64,000 nt of DNA, taken from Kribbella sp. NBC_00382 (GTDB taxonomy: Bacteria > Actinomycetota > Actinomycetes > Propionibacteriales > Kribbellaceae). The notes under the pieces were generated by a model. The model worked only from the letters and a program-made list of their open reading frames with translations, was not told the DNA's origin and did not search any database. Where the stretch lies: the NCBI RefSeq assembly GCF_036067295.1, contig NZ_CP107954.1:6324001-6388000 (forward strand), written 5' to 3'. This document shows positions 58,849-64,000 of this stretch, piece after piece (positions within the stretch are counted from its first letter, which is position 1; each line of letters begins with the position of its first letter). A program made the translations under genes and the position numbers.

Positions 58849-59766
58849 ATGAGCGGTCCTCGTACCGCCACGGCCGCGAGCAAGTCTCGCAGCCGTGGCG
58901 GGCTGCTGCCCGTCGCGCTGGTCACGCCGGCGGTCGTGCTCCTGCTGCTGTTCACGATCGCCCCGGCGATCTATGCGATCTTCCTCAGCTTCCGCCGGAT
59001 GAAGGTGGGCAAGGGCCTGCTCGGCGGTGGCAAGCCGACCGAGGTGTGGGCCGGCATCTCCAACTACACCTCGACCCTGAGCGACAGCGAGTTCTGGGCG
59101 AGCCTCGGCCGGATGCTGCTGATCGCGGCGTTCGGCGTACCGCTGACGGTGATCCTGTCGACGCTGTTCGCGTTGTGCCTGGACGCGAAGCGGGCCCGGC
59201 TGGTCGGCTTCGCGCGGTTGGCGATCTTCCTTCCGTACGCCGTACCGGGTGTGGTCGCGTCGCTGTTGTGGGGCTTCATGTACCTGCCCGCCACGTCACC
59301 GATCGGCGGCGACGTGGTCAACTACTTCGGCACCAAGGGGATCTTCTTCAGCGTGGCCAATGTGGCCGTCTGGGGCGTCGTCGGCTTCAACATGGTGATC
59401 CTCTACACGGCGGTACGGAGCCTGCCGAAGGAGCTGTTCGAGGCGGCCGAGCTGGACGGTGCGACGGAGTTCCAGATCGCCGTCCGGGTGAAGCTGCCGA
59501 TGATCGCGCCGGCGGTGGCGATGGTCGCGCTGTTCTCGGTGATCGGCTCGCTGCAGCTGTTCAACGAGCCGACCACGCTGAAGCCGCTGGCGAACGCGAT
59601 CTCGTCGACCTGGGTCCCGCTGATGCGGGTCTACACCGATGCCTTTGTCAACAACAGCATCTACGAAGGCGCCGCGACGTCGTTCGTGCTGATCGCGATG
59701 ACGGTCGCCGCGACCGTTCTCGTCTCGGCCGTCGGCCGCCGGATCGCCCGGAGGTCCACCAGATGA
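58849..59766 (+). CDS. Sugar ABC transporter permease (MalF-like)
   Basis: A 305-residue membrane permease with six predicted helices. The EAA loop appears as KELFEAAELDGATEFQIAVRVKLPMIAP, the contact with the ATPase subunit. Starts 2 bases after the binding-protein gene. Works with the permease encoded at 59763. Confidence 0.94.
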   Translation: MSGPRTATAASKSRSRGGLLPVALVTPAVVLLLLFTIAPAIYAIFLSFRRMKVGKGLLGGGKPTEVWAGISNYTSTLSDSEFWASLGRMLLIAAFGVPLTVILSTLFALCLDAKRARLVGFARLAIFLPYAVPGVVASLLWGFMYLPATSPIGGDVVNYFGTKGIFFSVANVAVWGVVGFNMVILYTAVRSLPKELFEAAELDGATEFQIAVRVKLPMIAPAVAMVALFSVIGSLQLFNEPTTLKPLANAISSTWVPLMRVYTDAFVNNSIYEGAATSFVLIAMTVAATVLVSAVGRRIARRSTR

Positions 59767-60605
59767 TCCGACAGCGCACCCGCTGGATCCCGACGCTGAT
59801 CCTGCTGATCGGCGCCCTGTACTGCGTATTGCCGGTGCTGTGGATCGTCATAGCCTCGACCAAGACCAACGACGAGCTCTTCTCCACCGCACCGTTCCTG
59901 CCCGCCTTCAACGGCGGCTTCTGGAGCAACCTGGACGCGCTGTTCAGCTACAACCACGGCATCTTCGGCCGCTGGGTGCTGAACTCGGTGATCTACGCGA
60001 TCGGCGGTGGATTGTTGTCGACGGCAATCGCCGGGGCAGCTGGTTATGCCTTGGGCAAGTATCGCTTCGCCGGCAGCACAATGTTGTTCAGGGCAATCGT
60101 CGCCGCGGTCTTGCTACCGCAGATCCTGCTGGCAGTCCCACAGTTCTTGCTGCTGGCAAAGGTCGGCATGACCAACAACTACGCCTCGGTACTGCTCCCA
60201 CAACTGGTCAGTCCCTTTGCCATCTACCTGTGCAAGATCTACTCGGAGGCCTCGGTCCCCGACGAGATCATGGAAGCGGCCCGGATCGACGGCGGCAGCG
60301 AATGGCGCATCTTCCGCTCGGTCGGCGCCCCGCTGATGATGCCGGCCCTGGTGACCGTCTTCCTGCTCCAGTTCATCGGCATCTGGAACAACTTCCTGCT
60401 CCCGTTCGTGATGATCAACAACGACCACCTGTATCCGCTGACCCTCGGCCTCTACGGCCTGATGATCATCACCGGCGGCCAAGCCGCGCAGTACTCGATC
60501 GTCATCGCCGGCGTCCTGGTCTCGATCATCCCGCTCGGCGTCCTCTTCCTCAGCCTCCAGCGCTACTGGAAGATCGACCTGATCAGCGGCGGCGTCAAGC
60601 TCTGA
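59763..60605 (+). CDS. Sugar ABC transporter permease (MalG-like)
   Basis: A 280-residue permease with six helices; EAA loop DEIMEAARIDGGSEWRIFRSVGAPLMMP. Its ATG overlaps the previous stop (ATGA) with GGAGGT upstream; the frame open far upstream is a shadow of the first permease. No ATPase gene follows: actinomycetes often energise such importers with a shared MsiK-type ATPase encoded elsewhere. Last gene of the operon, overlapping the convergent XRE gene by 11 bases. Confidence 0.94.
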   Translation: MIRQRTRWIPTLILLIGALYCVLPVLWIVIASTKTNDELFSTAPFLPAFNGGFWSNLDALFSYNHGIFGRWVLNSVIYAIGGGLLSTAIAGAAGYALGKYRFAGSTMLFRAIVAAVLLPQILLAVPQFLLLAKVGMTNNYASVLLPQLVSPFAIYLCKIYSEASVPDEIMEAARIDGGSEWRIFRSVGAPLMMPALVTVFLLQFIGIWNNFLLPFVMINNDHLYPLTLGLYGLMIITGGQAAQYSIVIAGVLVSIIPLGVLFLSLQRYWKIDLISGGVKL

Positions 60606-61353
60606 AGTACGCGGCGGTCTGGTCGTCGGCCGGGTAGTAGGACTCGACGGCGAGTTCATCGAGGGTGAGATCGAGTGGAGTGCCGAAGGTCGTGATCGTG
60701 GAGAACATCCGCAGCTCGACGCCGTCGACGCGGATGATCATCGGGATCACGACCTCGGCCTCGACCGGGTCACTGGTCTCGCCTGGGGCCAGCAACTCTT
60801 GGTAGAGCGCGCTCAGCTTGGCGTCCGGGGCGGCCGCGAGTTGCCGTCGGACGCGGGAGCGGAAGACGGTCCGCACGTCGTCGCGGTTGACGACGAGGGC
60901 GGCCAGGCCGCGAGGGTCGAGTCCGAGGCGCAGCAGGTTCATCGGGGGCTCGAGGAGTTCCGGGGCTACGCCGGTGAGGAACGGGTCGACAGCCCGGTTG
61001 GTCATGACGATGTCCCAGTGGCGGTCGAAGGCGAGTGCTGGGTAGGGCTCGTGGGCCCGCAGGACGCGTTCTACGGCGGCGCGCGCCGCTGACAGCGCGG
61101 TGCTGTCGAGGGGGCTTTCGGCGTACCGGGGTGCGAAGCCGGCCGCGAGCAGGAGGGCATTGCGCTCACGCAGCGGTACGTCGAGTTGCTCGGCGAGCCG
61201 CAGTACCATCTCGGCGCTCGGCTGGGACTTGCCCGTCTCGACCAGGCTGACGTGCCGCGCCGAGACGTCGGCGGCGATCGCGAGATCGAGCTGACTCAGC
61301 TGTCGCCGATGCCGCCACTGCCGCAGGAGCTCTCCGACCGTTGCCATGGTCAT
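60595..61353 (-). CDS. XRE-family regulator with MmyB-type ligand-binding domain
   Basis: A 252-residue regulator: HTH about 5-62 (LLRQWRHRRQLSQLDLAIAADVSARHVSLVETGKSQPS) and a C-terminal MmyB-like domain (FDRHWDIVMTNRAVDPFL, LGLDPRGLAALVVNRDDV, FGTPLDLTLDELAVESYYPAD). ATG at 61353 or 61347. It is divergent from the SnoaL-like gene, with a 10-bp inverted repeat between, so it probably controls that gene and itself. The ligand is not known; MmyB-like domains are suggested to bind fatty acids. Confidence 0.93.
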   Translation of the reverse strand: MTMATVGELLRQWRHRRQLSQLDLAIAADVSARHVSLVETGKSQPSAEMVLRLAEQLDVPLRERNALLLAAGFAPRYAESPLDSTALSAARAAVERVLRAHEPYPALAFDRHWDIVMTNRAVDPFLTGVAPELLEPPMNLLRLGLDPRGLAALVVNRDDVRTVFRSRVRRQLAAAPDAKLSALYQELLAPGETSDPVEAEVVIPMIIRVDGVELRMFSTITTFGTPLDLTLDELAVESYYPADDQTAAYFRA

Positions 61354-61377
61354 CGAGCCTACTCATCCTGCGCCGTC

Positions 61378-61404
61378 TGTCGATGAAATCCCACTTCATC
61401 GACA
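61378..61404. promoter_or_regulatory. Probable operator of the XRE regulator
   Basis: TGTCGATGAA (61378-61387) and TTCATCGACA (61395-61404) are perfect 10-bp inverted arms separated by 7 bases, in the 82-base divergent gap between the XRE gene and the SnoaL-like gene. Confidence 0.8.
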
Positions 61405-61435
61405 ACCGCCGCGACCCGCCACAACACTGCTGCCC

Positions 61436-61816
61436 ATGACCACACAGCACAAGCAACTCGTCCAGCAGGCGTTGGCTCAACTGATCGGCGACGGCGGCGT
61501 CGAAGCCCTGGAACCATTGCTGACCAACGACTTCCGTCACCACCGGCCCGACGGGCTGACCCGCACCAAGACCGAATGGCTGACCGACGTCGGCAATGCC
61601 TTGACCCCGCTCGCCGGAATGGAGGTCGAGGTCGTGCACCTGCTCTCCGACGGCGACCACGTCATCCTCCACACCCACCGCCACCTCCCCAACGGCGGGC
61701 CGGCCATCGCAGTTGTAGACATCATCCGCATCACCAACAACCAAATCACCGAAGCCTGGGAAGTGATCGAGCCACTAGCCGACGTCAACTCCCACCTGGC
61801 CTGGTGGGAGCTCTGA
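61436..61816 (+). CDS. SnoaL-like/NTF2-fold protein
   Basis: A 126-residue small NTF2-fold protein. LTNDFRHHRPDGLTRTKTEWL, HLLSDGDHVILHTHRHLPN and IIRITNNQITEAWEVIEP are the SnoaL/predicted ester-cyclase-like pattern. Likely binds or transforms a small molecule; no further prediction. Controlled by the divergent XRE regulator through the operator upstream. Confidence 0.9.
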   Translation: MTTQHKQLVQQALAQLIGDGGVEALEPLLTNDFRHHRPDGLTRTKTEWLTDVGNALTPLAGMEVEVVHLLSDGDHVILHTHRHLPNGGPAIAVVDIIRITNNQITEAWEVIEPLADVNSHLAWWEL

Positions 61817-61818
61817 CG

Positions 61819-62352
61819 TCAGGTCGTTCGACTCGCGCGGCGGTGCCGGAGTTGCTCGATGCGGATGAACGCGCTGCCGATCAGGACGGCCAGGATGAAG
61901 GATGCGAAGGCCTTGATGAGGGAGGGGATCATCTTGTCGACGGAGGCGCGATCGCCTACGTAGTACGGGATGGTGTTGTCGGCGTTGGTGCAGGTGACTG
62001 TGAAGGTCTGGGGTGGGACGGGGGACTTCGAGTGGGCGATGACGTAGTAGCTCGGGCCGTCCACGGAGTAGTTCTCACGCCTCAGCGGCCCCTTCAGGGG
62101 GATGTCGGCACCGGTGGCGTCCTTGACCTGACAACTCGGGGTCTGGCCTTGCGCGGTCGTCGAGATGGTCAAGCCGTCGCGGTCCAGCCGGACGACACCA
62201 TCCCCGAGTGGCACCGGTTCGGTTGGCATCGCACTCGTCATTTGCAGCAGGAAGATGGAGCTCAGCACGACGCCGGCAGCGAAGAAGACGATGGCGATCC
62301 ACAGCAGCGGCCGGCGGCTGAAAGGCGGCCGGACGCCGGGTTGCATGGTCAT
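61819..62352 (-). CDS. Two-helix membrane protein of unknown function
   Basis: A 177-residue protein: hydrophobic helix about 15-38, an extracytoplasmic domain of about 95 residues with two Cys (SCQVKD and VTCTNADNT, possibly a disulfide) and a second helix near 145-165, then a basic end (RRASRTT). No family recognised. Composition and codon use match neighbours. Convergent with the SnoaL-like gene, 2 bases apart. Confidence 0.75.
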   Translation of the reverse strand: MTMQPGVRPPFSRRPLLWIAIVFFAAGVVLSSIFLLQMTSAMPTEPVPLGDGVVRLDRDGLTISTTAQGQTPSCQVKDATGADIPLKGPLRRENYSVDGPSYYVIAHSKSPVPPQTFTVTCTNADNTIPYYVGDRASVDKMIPSLIKAFASFILAVLIGSAFIRIEQLRHRRASRTT

Positions 62353-62363
62353 AGCCGGAAAGA

Positions 62364-63419
62364 CTAGTGCTGAGAGAGGGGCGGGGTGCTGGCGCGGATC
62401 ACCGGGTAGGCGGGGACTGTGCGGCGGGTGAGGTCGGTGTCGGTGGTCGTCGCGCGGTAGACGGCTTCCTGGGCGACGGCGTTGAGGGCTACGTGGACTG
62501 TGGTCAGCTTCGGGACGACGTCGCGGAGGGTGCTGATGTCGTCGAAGCCCGCGATACCGATGTCTTCGGGGATGCGGAGGCCTCGTTCGCGGAGGCCTGC
62601 GAGGGCGCCGAGGGCCATGTCGTCGGTGACCGCGAAGACCAGTTGGAGGTCCTGTACTTCGGAATCGGTCAGGCTCAGCACGAAGTCGCGCGCTCCGGCC
62701 CAGCTGAAGCCTGGGTGGTGGACCCGGGTGGCCGCGTCGGCGACGCCCGACTCGACGAGGCCGGTGACGAAGCCTTCGACGCGGCGGCGCATGGACAGTA
62801 GGGGAGTACCGCTGCCAAGTACCAGGCAGCGCTCGTAACCGAGTCCGGCCAGCTCGCGGGCGAGCTGCCGGGAGCCGTCGTGGTTGTCGAAGTCGACGGT
62901 CTCGAAGGGGAGGTCGGAGCGGCTGATCAGTACCACCCGGCCGCCGGTCTCCTCGTACCGATGCAGTTCGTCGACGAGTTGCTGCTCGGACGGCGGGTCG
63001 ACGTACCCGGTGCCGGCCAGGATGATGGCGCGTGGTTGCTGGCCGCGGAGCTCGCGGACGAGATCGAGCTCGCGATCGGCCTGGCGTTCGGTGACGGCGA
63101 TCGAGACGTGCAGCCCGATCGCCTCGGCCTGCTTCATGATCTCGGCGGCCATCGCGGAGAAGTACGGGTCGGAGATCAGGCTGATCACCAGAGCGATCGT
63201 CCGCGACGTCCCACGCGCCATCGCCTGCGCCGGCAGGTTGGGCGTATACCCGAGCTCCCGCGCAGCCTCCAGCACCCGCTCCCGATAGCTCTCGGCAACC
63301 TTCCGCGAACTCCCGTTCAGCACCCGCGAAGCAGTCGGCTGGGAGACCCCCGCGGCCCGCGCGACATCATCAAGCGTGACAGGCCGCCTGATCCCCGAGT
63401 CACCCAGCATCCCGTTCAT
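62364..63419 (-). CDS. LacI-family transcriptional regulator
   Basis: A 351-residue repressor: HTH and hinge at about 15-65 (TLDDVARAAGVSQPTASRVLNGSSRKV, then LGYTPNLPAQAMARG) and a sugar-binding core (ALVISLISDPYFSAMAAEI, VFAVTDDMALGAL, GIAGFDDIS). Ligand unknown. It is divergent from no sugar gene; the nearest sugar transporter is at 56089-60605. It could control that operon or the glucanase box at 13310, but I see no proof. Confidence 0.94.
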   Translation of the reverse strand: MNGMLGDSGIRRPVTLDDVARAAGVSQPTASRVLNGSSRKVAESYRERVLEAARELGYTPNLPAQAMARGTSRTIALVISLISDPYFSAMAAEIMKQAEAIGLHVSIAVTERQADRELDLVRELRGQQPRAIILAGTGYVDPPSEQQLVDELHRYEETGGRVVLISRSDLPFETVDFDNHDGSRQLARELAGLGYERCLVLGSGTPLLSMRRRVEGFVTGLVESGVADAATRVHHPGFSWAGARDFVLSLTDSEVQDLQLVFAVTDDMALGALAGLRERGLRIPEDIGIAGFDDISTLRDVVPKLTTVHVALNAVAQEAVYRATTTDTDLTRRTVPAYPVIRASTPPLSQH

Positions 63420-63442
63420 TGCGGCAGTTTATCGGCGAACCC

Positions 63443-64000
63443 TCACCCAGGTACCGAAATCGCCCGCACGATCCGCGCCGCCACCGCCAGCGCGACATCC
63501 TCCCGCCCGTGCGGCGCCACAACCTGAGCCCCCACCGGCAACCCATCGACCAATCCGACCGGCACACTCACAGCCGGATGCCCGGTCACGTTGAAGCCCC
63601 AAGACAGGTCGCCAACGACGATGTTCTGCTCATGCTGGTCATACCCATGCGCCACCCTCGGGGTGGTCGGCGTAACCAGCGCATCGACCGAGGAGAACAA
63701 GTCCGCCATTGCCGTGTTGTTGTGGCTGCGTACTCGCACGGCCGCCCGCAATGCCGACGGCTCGACCGCCAAGCCCGCATCGAGATCCCGCAGCGTCAGC
63801 CAAGCCGACTCGACCGGCAGCCAATCGAGCGCAGCATCCTGTACGACGACGCCCGGTACGCCGAGACTCGCACGCACCACCGCATCGACCGGCGGATCGC
63901 AGGCCAAGGAACTCAACGCCGACCGATAGGCCACCCGCCACGGCCCAAGGCCCACGATCGAAGGCACCGGCCAGCGAGGCAACGCCCCCGGATCCAGCCG
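63443..64000 (-). CDS. Amidase (amidase-signature family), C-terminal part
   Basis: The frame is open to the window edge, so the start lies beyond base 64000. The C-terminal part shows LVTPTTP and FNVTGHPAVSVPVG, hallmarks of the amidase-signature family (AspGlu-tRNA amidotransferase GatA and related hydrolases). The Ser-Ser-Lys catalytic residues are upstream. Substrate unknown. It ends 24 bases before the LacI start on the same strand, so they may be cotranscribed. Confidence 0.88.
   Translation of the reverse strand, partial: RLDPGALPRWPVPSIVGLGPWRVAYRSALSSLACDPPVDAVVRASLGVPGVVVQDAALDWLPVESAWLTLRDLDAGLAVEPSALRAAVRVRSHNNTAMADLFSSVDALVTPTTPRVAHGYDQHEQNIVVGDLSWGFNVTGHPAVSVPVGLVDGLPVGAQVVAPHGREDVALAVAARIVRAISVPG

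Noticed and set aside
59046..59762. Frame suggesting a larger or fused second permease
   Set aside because: The upstream 239 codons are an out-of-frame shadow of the first permease; ATG 59763 has GGAGGT and overlaps the previous stop.
62364..63419. LacI regulator assigned as CebR for the box at 13310
   Set aside because: Nothing in the sequence links them: 49 kb apart, no CebR box near the lacI gene, and no cellobiose genes beside it.

Overview
The window looks like chromosomal DNA from a high-G+C actinomycete. The pointers are GC-rich codon third positions, many GTG starts, stop-start overlaps, a MabA/InhA-type fabG-fabI pair, a DUF5753 XRE regulator, an ECF41/SigJ sigma factor, a TIGR03086 (mycothiol-dependent-type) protein and a Streptomyces-type vanRS/vanHAX cluster. 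A Kribbella-like member of the Propionibacteriales is my best guess, but this is an inference from gene content. I saw no tRNA, rRNA, CRISPR array, transposase, integrase or phage gene. The window cuts moaA at the left edge and an amidase gene at the right edge.

Region 1 (1-13.4 kb): the 3' end of moaA, a small cysteine-containing protein, a DUF3099 protein and dodecin come first. A fatty-acid pair (fabG-fabI) follows, then a Mur ligase that resembles cyanophycin synthetase without its ATP-grasp domain. After a membrane protein and a PCu(A)C copper chaperone-DyP peroxidase pair come cyanophycin synthetase (cphA) and cyanophycinase (cphB), overlapping by ATGA. A secreted GH16 glucanase with a CBM6-like domain sits behind a CebR-like operator.

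Region 2 (13.4-33.3 kb): housekeeping and small regulons. It holds a tandem GNAT, serB, an ABC ATPase, and an NfeD-SPFH pair split by about 1 kb of repeats. It continues with TauE/SafE, a TetR-quinone oxidoreductase-Ohr unit with a clear operator, YbaK, an MFS transporter, cobQ, DinB, SDR and NmrA proteins divergent from a LysR regulator, and an ECF41 sigma factor with a downstream NAD(P)-binding protein.

Region 3 (33.3-48.6 kb): two fatty-acid or acyl-CoA operons (CaiB/BaiF transferase plus acyl-CoA dehydrogenase; thiolase plus FadB) carry the same MerR-type promoter with 19-bp spacing. The MerR gene is divergent from the second operon, so this is probably one regulon. Between them lie a second copy of a dispersed structured repeat, a Mo-oxidoreductase/flavin reductase/DUF6510 operon, a DUF6985-like protein and a secreted hydrolase. 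After them come an Rsm22 methyltransferase, a PEBP-like protein, cobT, a siroheme synthase fusion and a SpoU methyltransferase.

Region 4 (48.6-64 kb): a compact glycopeptide resistance locus, vanSR on the minus strand and vanY-vanH-vanA-vanX on the plus strand, with an 11-bp-spaced direct repeat in front of vanY and another in front of vanH. A GAF-ANTAR regulator is next. Then an aldehyde dehydrogenase-sugar ABC importer operon lies behind a 32-bp dyad, followed by an XRE regulator divergent from a SnoaL-like protein with a 10-bp inverted operator, a membrane protein, a LacI regulator and the partial amidase.
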